NCBI GenBank assembly: GCA_963662895.1
Contig: OY759981.1
Span: forward strand, 3,100,001 to 3,164,000
Source of the DNA: GWE2-42-39 sp963662895
GTDB taxonomy: Bacteria; Bacteroidota; Bacteroidia; Bacteroidales; Prolixibacteraceae
DNA length: 64,000 bases
Direction: 5' to 3'
How positions within the stretch are numbered: the first letter of the stretch is position 1; every line of letters begins with the position of its first letter. A program made the position numbers and the translations under genes. The notes under the pieces were generated by a model that worked only from the letters and a program-made list of their open reading frames with translations, did not search any database and had not been told where the DNA came from. Below are positions 43,698 through 53,180 of the stretch, one piece after another.

Positions 43698-46046
43698 ATG
43701 AAAACAATTAAATTAATGAGACAGACACTGATCCTTATTCCGGTATTATTATGCCTTAAAATAAGCTCTGCTGACAATCAGAGCCTGACACAAATTTTAC
43801 GTGGAAAAATAGTCGATAAGGATTCGGGCTTACCGATTATCGGCGCTAATCTGGTTATAAACGATTTATCGCCCATGGTAGGGACATCAACCAACAGTGA
43901 GGGGGAATTTCAATTTCAGCCACTCCGGGTCGGGCGCTACGATATAACCGTACAGTGTATTGGTTACGAACCCAAAGTGGTAAGCAATATCTTGCTGAAA
44001 GCCGGAAAAGAAAGTGAACTAACGATTTTCCTGACAGAATCAGTTGTTAACATCGAAGAAGTGACGGTGAGTGCAAAAAAGCATAAAGGAGAACCGTTAA
44101 ATAAAATGGCACTGATTAGTGCACGTTCGTTTTCCGTTCAGGAGACAAACCGGTATGCCGGAAGTTTTGATGACCCGGCACGCATGGCATCTTCGTTTGC
44201 CGGCGTGATGGGAAGCCCCGATGGGAACAACGATATAATTATCAGAGGGAATTCTCCACGCGGGATGCTTTGGCGTATGGAAGGTATTGAAATACCAAAC
44301 CCCAATCATTTTGCAGAGGAAGGCGCTTCCGGTGGGGCCATTAGTGCACTAAACAGTAAAATGTTGGATAACTCGGATTTTTACACTGGGGCTTTTCCTT
44401 CTGAATATGGCAATGCCTATTCGGGAGTTTTCGATTTACGTCTTCGGAACGGAAATAAACACAAACGGGAATATTCAGTAATGGCAGGGTTGCTTGGAAC
44501 TGATATTACGGCTGAAGGCCCTTTCTGGAAAGGAGGGAGTGTCAGTTATCTGGTCAACTACCGGTATTCGTCGGTAGCAATGCTTAATGCTATCGGTATA
44601 AAAGTGGCAGGCGATGCCGTCCCTGATTTTCAGAACTGTTCATTCAAACTGAACCTTCCCACGAAAAAATATGGCACTTTCAACCTTTTCGGATTGGGCG
44701 GATTGAGCGGCATCAAAGAAGATCTGGATGATTACAAAAATGATTTTAATACCGATATGGTTGCCGTGGGTTTATCGCATACTATTCCGCTGGATGATCA
44801 GACGGTATTGAAAACCGTAGTTGCATTCACGGGTTCAAGAAATACATGGGAGTATCGCGACAGTATTGCCCCCGGCGAGTACAGGCTCGAAGGAAAAGAA
44901 AATATACGTTACAGCAACCTTGGAACCAGCTTGTCGCTGAATCGGAAAATAAGTGCCATCCATTCGTTCAAAACAGGGGTAACATTCACCAAACGATATT
45001 ACAATGTTTTGGGAAGAGATTGGGACGAAGACGAAGATTATCTCGAGACAGAAGTCGATCGTAAAGGGAATACAGAAACTTTTCAATCCTATTTTAGCTG
45101 GAAATATCGCCTGGCACAGAACCTTACTCTAATTTCGGGGATTCACTACACTTATTTATTTCTGAATGATAATAATTCTCTGGAACCCCGGATATCTCTC
45201 CGCTGGGAGATGTCCGAAAAGCAATCGCTGAATTTTGGTTTTGGGGTACATTCAAAAATTGAGACATTAACAAACTATCTTGCAGAACAGGTTGATGAGC
45301 AAAGTAATACAATTTATCCAAATGAGAATCTGGATTTTTCAAAAGCCCGGCATTATGTAATTGGTTACGACCGGATGTTAAACAATGACCTGATGTTAAA
45401 AATTGAGGCTTATTACCAGTATTTGTATAATGTACCGGTTGAAGATGACCTGCAAAGTACATATTCGGTATTGAATTATAGTTACGGTTACTCCAATGAA
45501 AAACTAGTAAACAAAGGAACCGGGGAAAATTATGGTATTGATCTGACCATGGAAAAATTCTTCAGTAAAAATTATTACTTCCTGACAACGGCGTCTCTCT
45601 TCGATTCAAAATACAAAGCAATGGACGGTATCGAGCGCAACACGATGTACAATACCAACTTCCTGTTTAATATGCTGGCCGGTAACGAATGGCAAATAAA
45701 AAGCAACGACATTGAAAGTACTCTGGCTGCTAGTGTCAGAATTATCTGGAACGGAGGCAACCACTATACACCTATTGATGTTGCTGCATCGAAAGAACAC
45801 GGATATACAAAATATTTCGAAGACAGAGCATTTTCGGCTCAGCGCAATGACTTCCTTCTCCTCGATTTAAAACTTCAGTACCGGAAAAATAAAAAGAAAA
45901 CGACCCGTATCTGGGAACTTGATATACAAAATGTGACCAATCAGGCAAATGTAATCAGGCAATATTGGGATGAAGATACACAACGTGTTGAAGATACATG
46001 TCAATTGGGTTTTCTTCCTGTGCTAAGTTACAGAATAGAATTTTAG
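43698..46046 (+). CDS. TonB-dependent outer-membrane receptor
   Basis: The 782-residue precursor has a signal peptide (LMRQTLILIPVLLCLKISS). A carboxypeptidase-regulatory-like domain follows (RGKIVDKDSGLPIIGANLVI to about residue 115), then a plug domain (SFAGVMGSPDGNNDIIIRGN, GMLWRMEGIEIPNPNHFAEE), then a 22-strand-type barrel ending in LPVLSYRIEF. It is shorter than SusC proteins and has no SusD partner next to it, so the ligand (iron complex, vitamin, or other) is unknown. The start at 43698 puts the signal peptide at the N terminus; earlier in-frame codons are not convincing. Confidence 0.88.
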   Translation: MKTIKLMRQTLILIPVLLCLKISSADNQSLTQILRGKIVDKDSGLPIIGANLVINDLSPMVGTSTNSEGEFQFQPLRVGRYDITVQCIGYEPKVVSNILLKAGKESELTIFLTESVVNIEEVTVSAKKHKGEPLNKMALISARSFSVQETNRYAGSFDDPARMASSFAGVMGSPDGNNDIIIRGNSPRGMLWRMEGIEIPNPNHFAEEGASGGAISALNSKMLDNSDFYTGAFPSEYGNAYSGVFDLRLRNGNKHKREYSVMAGLLGTDITAEGPFWKGGSVSYLVNYRYSSVAMLNAIGIKVAGDAVPDFQNCSFKLNLPTKKYGTFNLFGLGGLSGIKEDLDDYKNDFNTDMVAVGLSHTIPLDDQTVLKTVVAFTGSRNTWEYRDSIAPGEYRLEGKENIRYSNLGTSLSLNRKISAIHSFKTGVTFTKRYYNVLGRDWDEDEDYLETEVDRKGNTETFQSYFSWKYRLAQNLTLISGIHYTYLFLNDNNSLEPRISLRWEMSEKQSLNFGFGVHSKIETLTNYLAEQVDEQSNTIYPNENLDFSKARHYVIGYDRMLNNDLMLKIEAYYQYLYNVPVEDDLQSTYSVLNYSYGYSNEKLVNKGTGENYGIDLTMEKFFSKNYYFLTTASLFDSKYKAMDGIERNTMYNTNFLFNMLAGNEWQIKSNDIESTLAASVRIIWNGGNHYTPIDVAASKEHGYTKYFEDRAFSAQRNDFLLLDLKLQYRKNKKKTTRIWELDIQNVTNQANVIRQYWDEDTQRVEDTCQLGFLPVLSYRIEF

Positions 46047-46055
46047 TTCTTTCCA

Positions 46056-46080
46056 AACCCCATATGGGATGGAGTTTTTT
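46056..46080 (+). terminator. Weak intrinsic terminator after the TonB receptor
   Basis: AACCCCAT (46056-46063) and ATGGAGTT (46069-46076) pair with one mismatch around a 5-nt loop, and T6 ends at 46080. Confidence 0.5.
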
Positions 46081-46154
46081 GTTTTCGGGGAGGGTGTCTG
46101 TTTTTGGGCACTCTCTTTTTTATTTTATCCCCCACCCCCAAGGGGAAAAATCAA

Positions 46155-46205
46155 AAAAATCTATCCGGTTCCCCTCGGTGCTTAGGGTAAAACGGATGGA
46201 TTTTT
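46155..46205. terminator. Second hairpin, possible bidirectional terminator
   Basis: AAAAATCTATCCG (46155-46167) and CGGATGGATTTTT (46193-46205) are complementary with one G-T pair. The A-rich left and T-rich right flanks allow termination in both directions. The 25-nt loop is long, which lowers confidence. Confidence 0.5.
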
Positions 46206-46327
46206 CGATTTGAAAGGAATCTGTCAAAATCGAAATAAAAAGTATTTGACAAAAATTCCAGTAAAATCATTTTATTTGCTTTCTGAAATTCATAATTTGT
46301 ACCCGAATATAAAAACCTATAACCAAC

Positions 46328-47449
46328 ATGAGAATTTTAAAAGTCTATTTTTTAATTCTGATTTTTTTATCCCCTTTTAATCTTTTTAGCCAGGAACGCA
46401 ACGAAATTGAGGTACCGGATATTCCAGGATATTTGACCCTGAAATGTGATTTTCACATGCACACGGTTTTTTCGGATGGCAATGTATGGCCAACCATTCG
46501 GGTAGAAGAAGCCTGGGGGGAAGGACTGGATGCTATAGCAATTACTGATCATATTGAATACCGGCCCCATTCTCAGGATATTCCATCAGATCACAACCGT
46601 TCGTATGAAATTGCCAAACCGCTGGCCGATCAATTGGATATTATTCTTATCAGGGGCGCGGAAATAACGCGAAAAATGCCTCCCGGACACCTGAACGCTA
46701 TTTTTGTTAAGAACAATAATCTGCTGGAACGCGAAAGCTGGTTCGAGGCTTGTAAAGAAGCCAGGGAGCAGGGGGCATTCATATTTTGGAACCATCCGGG
46801 ATGGAAAGCACAACAGCCCGAACGTACTTTGTGGTGGCCCGAACATACCCGTCTGCTCGAAGCCGGATTACTGGATGGAATAGAACTTGTGAACCAAAAC
46901 AGTTATTACCCTGAAGCGTTACGTTGGGCAAAAGAAAAGGGACTGACAATTTTGGGAAATTCTGATGTTCATGATCCTGCCGGCACCACTTTTGATTTGG
47001 AAAAAAGTCACCGTCCGGTAACCTTGGTTTTTGCAAAAGAAAAAAGTGCCCATTCGATTAAGGAAGCTTTGCAGTACCGGAGGACTGCTGTATATTTTAA
47101 TGATAAAATATATGGGGACAAGGCTTTCCTGGCACCTGTTTTTTTATCCTCCATCGGAATAGTTTCCGATCTGCCGAACCTCGAGAACAAGTTGGTAAAA
47201 TATGTTCAGATATATAATCATTCGGACATTGATTATAAATTAAAGCAAAGAATCCCTCCCATTGGTTTTACTGCTACCCGGAATGTAATATTAAAGGCTC
47301 ACCGTACAACTATTGTTGAGATAACCGGAACATCAGATGAAGTGAAAGATGTTTCCAGCCTGAAACTGTATTACGAAGTGGAAAACCTGATTATTGGCCC
47401 GGAAGAAAGCCTTCCTGTTGTGCTTGAGATACAAAATTTCAATAAATAG
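46328..47449 (+). CDS. Exported PHP-domain phosphoesterase (Sb-PDE-like)
   Basis: This 373-residue protein has a signal peptide (ILKVYFLILIFLSPFNLFSQ). A PHP domain follows, with DFHMHTVFSDG (His43, His45), ITDHIEY, GAEITRKMPPGHLNAIFV and NSDVHDPAGTTFD, which hold the metal ligands. The C-terminal 120 residues form a beta-rich module. I recall proteins with this arrangement being named Sb-PDE family phosphodiesterases. It probably works in the periplasm or is secreted. The gene ends inside a 126-bp palindromic element that begins at the last two bases of its stop codon. Confidence 0.82.
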   Translation: MRILKVYFLILIFLSPFNLFSQERNEIEVPDIPGYLTLKCDFHMHTVFSDGNVWPTIRVEEAWGEGLDAIAITDHIEYRPHSQDIPSDHNRSYEIAKPLADQLDIILIRGAEITRKMPPGHLNAIFVKNNNLLERESWFEACKEAREQGAFIFWNHPGWKAQQPERTLWWPEHTRLLEAGLLDGIELVNQNSYYPEALRWAKEKGLTILGNSDVHDPAGTTFDLEKSHRPVTLVFAKEKSAHSIKEALQYRRTAVYFNDKIYGDKAFLAPVFLSSIGIVSDLPNLENKLVKYVQIYNHSDIDYKLKQRIPPIGFTATRNVILKAHRTTIVEITGTSDEVKDVSSLKLYYEVENLIIGPEESLPVVLEIQNFNK

Positions 47450-47573
47450 TCTTTGCAAGAAAACGCCAAATACTGCGTTACTCTCGTTTTTGAACCAGTC
47501 ATTTACGATTAGTAAACTCCCTGGGTTCAAAAACTTCGAAAGCCTTGTCTTTGACGTTTTCTTATCAAAGACT
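47448..47573. repeat. 126-bp imperfect palindromic intergenic element
   Basis: The left end AGTCTTTGCAAGAAAACGCC is the near-complement of the right end (47550-47573, with TTTGACGTTTTCTTATCAAA inside). An inner pair GTTTTTGAACC / GGTTCAAAAAC gives a second stem. The whole can fold as one long broken hairpin. It has no coding sense and resembles the palindromic intergenic elements I remember from other Bacteroidota genomes (memory only). No transposase is nearby. Confidence 0.75.
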
Positions 47574-47834
47574 TGAAAACAGAGAGTTTTTTTGCAGACA
47601 CTAAATATGAAAAGCGGTGGAACTCCACCGCTTTTCCTCTAAACAAACAACTAAAATTACCTTAATTAACTTTGCCTCCTTGCATTTCAACTAACCAATC
47701 AACCCCAAATTAAATCAATAATTATGAAGCAAAGTCGCTTTTATTTACGTTGATTCGAAAAAGATAGTTTCATTTTTATAATGTATAAACAACTTCCGAT
47801 AACACCTGTGAGGTTTACCGGTATTTTATCCTTT
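47574..47834. other. Spacer downstream of the SusD gene with a terminator
   Basis: The only structure in these 261 bp is the hairpin at 47610-47635 (annotated separately). The rest is AT-rich with no gene. The gap separates convergent genes. Confidence 0.5.
47610..47635. terminator. Bidirectional hairpin terminator
   Basis: AAAAGCGGTGGA (47610-47621) and TCCACCGCTTTT (47624-47635) are exact complements with T or A runs at both ends. It lies between the PHP gene (plus) and the SusD gene (minus). Confidence 0.75.
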
Positions 47835-49571
47835 CTATCTTCCTGTCCACCAAACCGGGGTATCGTGGTCATTCTTATGAGCAACAGCCGCAAAATTGTC
47901 TGGATTGGTTGTTTCCTCACTCGAAGGATAATAAAATCTTTCCATCCAGACCCATTTCGTTGAAACAGGGGCTAAAATTCCGTATTCTTTTTGCAGGCGT
48001 CTGGTTTCACTCCATATCTCCCAATAATTGAGTACGTTCAGATGAACTATTTTCTGATAGTAAATTTCTTTAATCTTATCAGTATTGCTAAGACTGGAAA
48101 AATAGGCCGATTTGTTATCCAGGAAAGCTTCAATTTCCGTTGTCGCTGGTTTCGTTGGCTGCGATCCTTCCATGATATTTGAGGGTATAGCCGGACTTGT
48201 TGTCTCATCAAAGGTATTATTTTTATTGGTTTCGTAGTACCAGTCGATCGACAGGGATATCGCCTTTCTATATTGTGCTACAGGATCGATACTACCAGCT
48301 TTTTCCGGGAACCGGATTGCTGCTTCAGCTAATAACAGATGACTTTCTGTTGCCGTAAAGGCCGGATATTCCATGTCATAATTGAAATATGTCATCTTGT
48401 TGTAAAACGAAAAATGGGGGTCCAGATGATCATCATAGTTCCAGTCTTTGGCTGTATTTATCCGGCTTTCATCATAGCCTAATGCCTGCATATCGGACTC
48501 TATATTCGCGAACTGGTCAGATCCCCACGCATCGCATCCTACGTAATCGCCAAACGTATTAGGCTGAAAAACAACATACAGGCGAGGATCAATCTGGTCT
48601 TCCGGAGTTCCGGGACCTTCATAACCAAATATATCCCGCACAAATAATCTCGGCGCATGAAAATTATACCACATTTCCTTCATTGCCCTCGGCCAGTAAT
48701 ATTCCATAACATGGGCGTAATCTGTTTCGGCCATCCCTATAAAATCTTCTGCTTCGGAAACAACAGGAAGATTATTGCTTATAATATCTCCGATTATTTC
48801 CCCGGACGTTACCGGATCGACAATAGACATACGCATTGCCATTCGCAGGCGCATCGAGTTAGCAAACTTTCTCCATTTTAAAACATCCCCATCATTCAGT
48901 ATATCATGAACCTTAAATTTTTCATGAGCGAGAGAATTATTCAGGGTTAAGTCTGCCAATGCGGTTTCAATCTCTTTTAATTCGGTCAGCAACGAATTGT
49001 AGATGTATTCCTGTGTATCATATTTCGCCCAAAATTTGTTTTGGTAAGCACCATTCGCTTCAGAAAAGGGGACATCGTCGTAAATATCCGTCAGGCGCTG
49101 AAACATATATGCTTTAACAATATTGATGCAGTATACATAAATTTCATAGTCGGCTCTTTCGTCTTCAGGCAAACTGTTTAACATCAGATTGATAACCGGT
49201 ATATTTTTATTGAAATCGACATACGTTTTATTGAATTGTGTTTCCCTCAGTGTTTCGCCCGACCAACCGGTCCAGGCTGTTATACTATTATCAGGTACAT
49301 TGTTATAATATGCATACGGAAATGTTCCCAATCCCATTAAACAGTTAAAAGCCCGGGATTGATGATATCCTGGTCCGTACTCCAGACGAAAGAGTTCGGT
49401 TGGTTGTAATGCACCGGTGAACAGCATTTCAAAACTGGGTTGAGTTTGTTTTTCCGGGTCATAAAACTCATCTTCCAACTGATTCTGGCATGAAAAAAGA
49501 GTTAAAAATACCCCGAGAACTACAATCAGGACTGTTCTCATTTTTAATTTGTTGTTATCTTTTATCTTCAT
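47835..49571 (-). CDS. SusD/RagB-family nutrient-binding outer-membrane lipoprotein
   Basis: This is the surface lipoprotein that caps the partner SusC channel and binds the imported nutrient. The 578-residue precursor has a lipobox LTLFSC with Cys28 as the lipidation site. The mature protein has the helical TPR-like scaffold of SusD (KAYMFQRLTDIYDDVPFSEA, KWRKFANSMRLRMAMRM, ESHLLLAEAAIRFPEKAGSI). It belongs to the longer SusD_2-type branch. The ligand is unknown: RagB homologues carry peptides, others carry glycans. The gene begins 11 bp after the SusC stop, so the two form an operon. Confidence 0.9.
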   Translation of the reverse strand: MKIKDNNKLKMRTVLIVVLGVFLTLFSCQNQLEDEFYDPEKQTQPSFEMLFTGALQPTELFRLEYGPGYHQSRAFNCLMGLGTFPYAYYNNVPDNSITAWTGWSGETLRETQFNKTYVDFNKNIPVINLMLNSLPEDERADYEIYVYCINIVKAYMFQRLTDIYDDVPFSEANGAYQNKFWAKYDTQEYIYNSLLTELKEIETALADLTLNNSLAHEKFKVHDILNDGDVLKWRKFANSMRLRMAMRMSIVDPVTSGEIIGDIISNNLPVVSEAEDFIGMAETDYAHVMEYYWPRAMKEMWYNFHAPRLFVRDIFGYEGPGTPEDQIDPRLYVVFQPNTFGDYVGCDAWGSDQFANIESDMQALGYDESRINTAKDWNYDDHLDPHFSFYNKMTYFNYDMEYPAFTATESHLLLAEAAIRFPEKAGSIDPVAQYRKAISLSIDWYYETNKNNTFDETTSPAIPSNIMEGSQPTKPATTEIEAFLDNKSAYFSSLSNTDKIKEIYYQKIVHLNVLNYWEIWSETRRLQKEYGILAPVSTKWVWMERFYYPSSEETTNPDNFAAVAHKNDHDTPVWWTGR

Positions 49572-49582
49572 AGTAGTAAGTA

Positions 49583-52500
49583 TTAAAATCCTAATTTAAT
49601 TTCACATCCAATACTTCTTACTCCCGGCATCCCTGAATATTCGGTAAATTCATTGGTTCCGGCATACGATTCAGGAGTTACATTAGGAGCATCTTTGTAT
49701 AGGTATGCAATGTTGTTTCCGAATACAGACAAACGTACTTTGCTGAGGAATGTTTTATTTATCAGTTTTTGGGGTAACTCATAACCTATTGTAATCCTTC
49801 TCAGAGCAATGAAATCGCTTTTATAAACTGCATCTTCCGTAATATCCATATAGCCTTGCCAGTAAGTTTTTTCATAATATTCCTGAGCAGAAATCAAAAT
49901 GTCATTTAGTGAACCATCCGATTTAACCCCTGGCAGTATCACCCCATCGTGAAGAATAAAATTGTACTTAGAATCGGCTGGCACTCCTGATGAATGTGAG
50001 TCGAGCCGTTTTTTCTCATTATTTTCATTTACGTAATATGGTAAACCACCACGTGCCTCATCTCTGTATTTGAGTGATTCAACACCGGTACCATTTCCTT
50101 TCAAATACATGTTTGTTTGAGAAATAAGGGTTCCTCCAAACTGGAAATCAAAATCAAAATCAAGGTACAAACCTTTATATGAAACGTTTGTATTCAGTCC
50201 ACCCGTTAAATCAGGTATTTGCTTCCCAATTTTTATTTGTTGTTCAGTATCAAATTCATAAATACCATTGGTTGAATCTACAATCAGATTTCCACTATCA
50301 TCCCGTTTCCAGGGATTAATAAAGATTTCTCCATATTCTTCCCCCACCTTTGCTTCCATGCTTGCACCGGTTACTCCCCATAACGGCAATACTTCAACAC
50401 CGCTTGACAGCTCATTGATTTTTGTATTGTACCTGGCGAGATTTAACGTAGTGTTCCAGACAAAATTTCTTGTAACTACTGGTTTCCCTGTAATTTGTAA
50501 TTCCAACCCTGAGTTCTGGACATCCCCGGCATTGGTTATGATGCTGTTGACCCCGGAAGATCTGGGAACATCAAGGGCAATAATCTGGTCGTAAATGTTT
50601 GACCTGAACCAGGTAAAATCAATCCCTAACCGGTTTTGTTCAAAGAAATTTACTTCAAACCCTAATTCGACTTCTCTTTTCCTTTCGGGTTTTAAATTTT
50701 CAGGAGGTAATTTTCCTTCTGCAATTCCGGTTTCAAAATCAGCAGGAGGCAAACTACTTGATGAAGTTGCATAGGCAATGCCATTATAACTGTTTATATC
50801 GAAAGCAAGGTTCCCGAAATAAATGGGTCCGGGACGGCCAACATCAGCAAACGAAGCCCTTAACTTTGCATACTTGATAACATCAGGCAATGCCAGAGTT
50901 TCGCTGGCAATCCATGAAAGACTTACTCCCGGGTAGAAATAGCTGTTATTATCAGGCGGTAATATCGAAGACCAGTCGTTTCGGCCCTGTACCTCAAAGT
51001 ATACCTGATTGCGGTAAGAAAGCTGGGCCGAAGCTAATACTCCGTAAAGCACACTTGATTTGCGGCTCCCGGAACCTTCCGATTTTACATCTTTACTGCT
51101 GTTTCCCAATGAAAACCAGTTTTCAACAAGGAAATTTTTTGTCAGTGATTTAACATTCCGGTCGATAAACCGTTCGTATACAAAACCTACCAATCCGCTG
51201 ATATCAAAGTCATCGTTAATTTTTTTGTAGAAGTCCAGGTAAGCATTGTTATAAAGATTAAAAATGTTTCTTTCCTCAACTGAATAATATCCCTGAGAAG
51301 AATCTTCACTGAGTGGCTTAACCATTTTTTTCTTTACTTCGTTTAATTTTCTGGTCATATCAAAACCCGAACGAAGAGTAAGCGACAACCATTTTGTGAA
51401 TTCAATATTTACATTTACAGATTGTAGAAGATGGTGCCTTGTTTCATCAAAATCATTTTGATTTTGATTCCAGAAATATTCACTTCCAATTCTGGTAACC
51501 AGATCGCCTGCAGCTTCTGATCTTTCTTTCGACCGGAAATACCAGTACACCCCTGTTTCATCCACAATATGTTCTTTCCACAACTCCGTTTTCATGTCCC
51601 TGTTTATACCGTAAGTAACCAAACCGTCCTGCATTCTGAACGGGGCATTATGATTGAAGGTGTAGTAATAGTTACTAATGTAACCGGCCGTTATTTTATC
51701 GGAAATATTCAATTTCCCATTGAAACTGAATATATGGTTATCCTGATAAGCGCCGATAACGGTACTGGTAAATTTTTTATTTGTATATCCCAAACGGACG
51801 TTGCCCATATCACCGGCATTCGACAGGGAGAATCCGTTGGTACGCAAATGACCGGTTCGGAAAATCTCTTTGAAATTATCTGGTTGTGGCGAATATGGCC
51901 TCATTTGTCCGTCCCACCATAAAATGTCCCGACCATCCATTTTGGGGCCAAAACCTGCAGCTCCGGTACCGTAATAAATTGGTGTTAAAGTGCCGTTTAC
52001 TTCTTTATATAAAAATCCGTCGGCATCGGTAAGTGTTGGATCAGGTAATGCAGTTCCAACGCCTGAACCTGTACCAAATTCATTTTGGAGTTTTGGATAA
52101 TAGGCAACATGGTCCCAGGTAAAACTGGAATTAACTTCCACCCCAAGACCTTTTTTTCTGGTTCCCGATTTTGTTGTAATGAGGACCACCCCGTTTGCAC
52201 CGGCATACCCATAAAGAACAGAAGCTTTTGCCCCTTTCAGTATCTCGATCGATTCGATATCCTCAGCATTTATGTCGTTTATACCTGTTCCTTTGTCACG
52301 TCCGTCACGATCATTTCTGTTCATCCCTGTATTTTCATCGAAGATTGGAATACCATCGACAACAAATAATGGTCTTGTCGAAGAGGATTCGTTGAGTGAG
52401 ACCGAATTTCGGATATTAATAACCATACCTCCGGTTGGGCCGTTGGCTGTTCCTGAAATTCGTACACCTGCTGCTTTACCGTAAAGTGATGTCAGGGGAT

Positions 52501-52945
52501 TTACCGGAATACCACTTTTTACAAGCTCTTCCGACTTTATTGAACTGACGGAATAACCTAATGCTTTTTTTTCCCTTTTTATCCCCAGAGCAGTAACAAC
52601 AACTTCATCAACACCGATAGCATCTATCTTCATTTTTACATCAATGGTTGGTCGTCCATTGATGGGTTCTTCAACGGTTGTCATACCAACAAATGAAAAA
52701 ACAAGTGTGGCATTTTGGTCAACTTTAATCTGGTATTTTCCATCAATATCTGTAATTGTTCCTGAGGTTGTCCCCTTTATAGATACAGATACTCCCGGAA
52801 TACCAGCACCATCGTCAGCCGATGTTACAGTTCCGCTTACATTCATTTCCTGTGAAAATGAAGTAAAACTGAATGCCAGAAGTAACCCCATGATCAGGCC
52901 AAATCTAAACAAGCAGTTGTTTCTTTTGTAAAATCTCTTTTCCAT
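49583..52945 (-). CDS. SusC/RagA-family TonB-linked outer-membrane channel
   Basis: The 1,120-residue precursor has a signal peptide (residues 13-31), a carboxypeptidase-regulatory-like domain (NVSGTVTSADDGAGIPGVSV, then GTTSGTITDIDGKYQIKV) and the TonB-box-like DEVVVTALGIKREKKALGYS. The plug follows (LVKSGIPVNPLTSLYGKAAG, VRISGTANGPTGGM and SIEILKGAKASVLYGYAGAN), and the barrel ends in IGCEIKLGF. It forms an import pair with the SusD protein. No glycoside hydrolase or sulfatase gene lies next to the pair. Confidence 0.94.
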   Translation of the reverse strand: MEKRFYKRNNCLFRFGLIMGLLLAFSFTSFSQEMNVSGTVTSADDGAGIPGVSVSIKGTTSGTITDIDGKYQIKVDQNATLVFSFVGMTTVEEPINGRPTIDVKMKIDAIGVDEVVVTALGIKREKKALGYSVSSIKSEELVKSGIPVNPLTSLYGKAAGVRISGTANGPTGGMVINIRNSVSLNESSSTRPLFVVDGIPIFDENTGMNRNDRDGRDKGTGINDINAEDIESIEILKGAKASVLYGYAGANGVVLITTKSGTRKKGLGVEVNSSFTWDHVAYYPKLQNEFGTGSGVGTALPDPTLTDADGFLYKEVNGTLTPIYYGTGAAGFGPKMDGRDILWWDGQMRPYSPQPDNFKEIFRTGHLRTNGFSLSNAGDMGNVRLGYTNKKFTSTVIGAYQDNHIFSFNGKLNISDKITAGYISNYYYTFNHNAPFRMQDGLVTYGINRDMKTELWKEHIVDETGVYWYFRSKERSEAAGDLVTRIGSEYFWNQNQNDFDETRHHLLQSVNVNIEFTKWLSLTLRSGFDMTRKLNEVKKKMVKPLSEDSSQGYYSVEERNIFNLYNNAYLDFYKKINDDFDISGLVGFVYERFIDRNVKSLTKNFLVENWFSLGNSSKDVKSEGSGSRKSSVLYGVLASAQLSYRNQVYFEVQGRNDWSSILPPDNNSYFYPGVSLSWIASETLALPDVIKYAKLRASFADVGRPGPIYFGNLAFDINSYNGIAYATSSSSLPPADFETGIAEGKLPPENLKPERKREVELGFEVNFFEQNRLGIDFTWFRSNIYDQIIALDVPRSSGVNSIITNAGDVQNSGLELQITGKPVVTRNFVWNTTLNLARYNTKINELSSGVEVLPLWGVTGASMEAKVGEEYGEIFINPWKRDDSGNLIVDSTNGIYEFDTEQQIKIGKQIPDLTGGLNTNVSYKGLYLDFDFDFQFGGTLISQTNMYLKGNGTGVESLKYRDEARGGLPYYVNENNEKKRLDSHSSGVPADSKYNFILHDGVILPGVKSDGSLNDILISAQEYYEKTYWQGYMDITEDAVYKSDFIALRRITIGYELPQKLINKTFLSKVRLSVFGNNIAYLYKDAPNVTPESYAGTNEFTEYSGMPGVRSIGCEIKLGF

Positions 52946-53180
52946 AAAATAGTGTTTGGTTACAAATTAATTGTCTGTGATTCTGCTAATATCAAAATTA
53001 GACCGGATGGGAAGCTTTATTATTATAAAGTATATCTACAATAATACTACAATGCTTTTTACGCATATTAACAAAATCACTACATCTTCCCATAACTGCC
53101 ATAAATGTCAGTTTTTGAATGGTTTTCGATATTCAATGGAAGAGCATTTGCCTCTGTTGAGGATATGATTAAGTAGAAAA

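Noticed and set aside
47394..47576. 60-codon frame at the end of the PHP gene
   Set aside because: It overlaps the true gene and then runs into the palindromic element.
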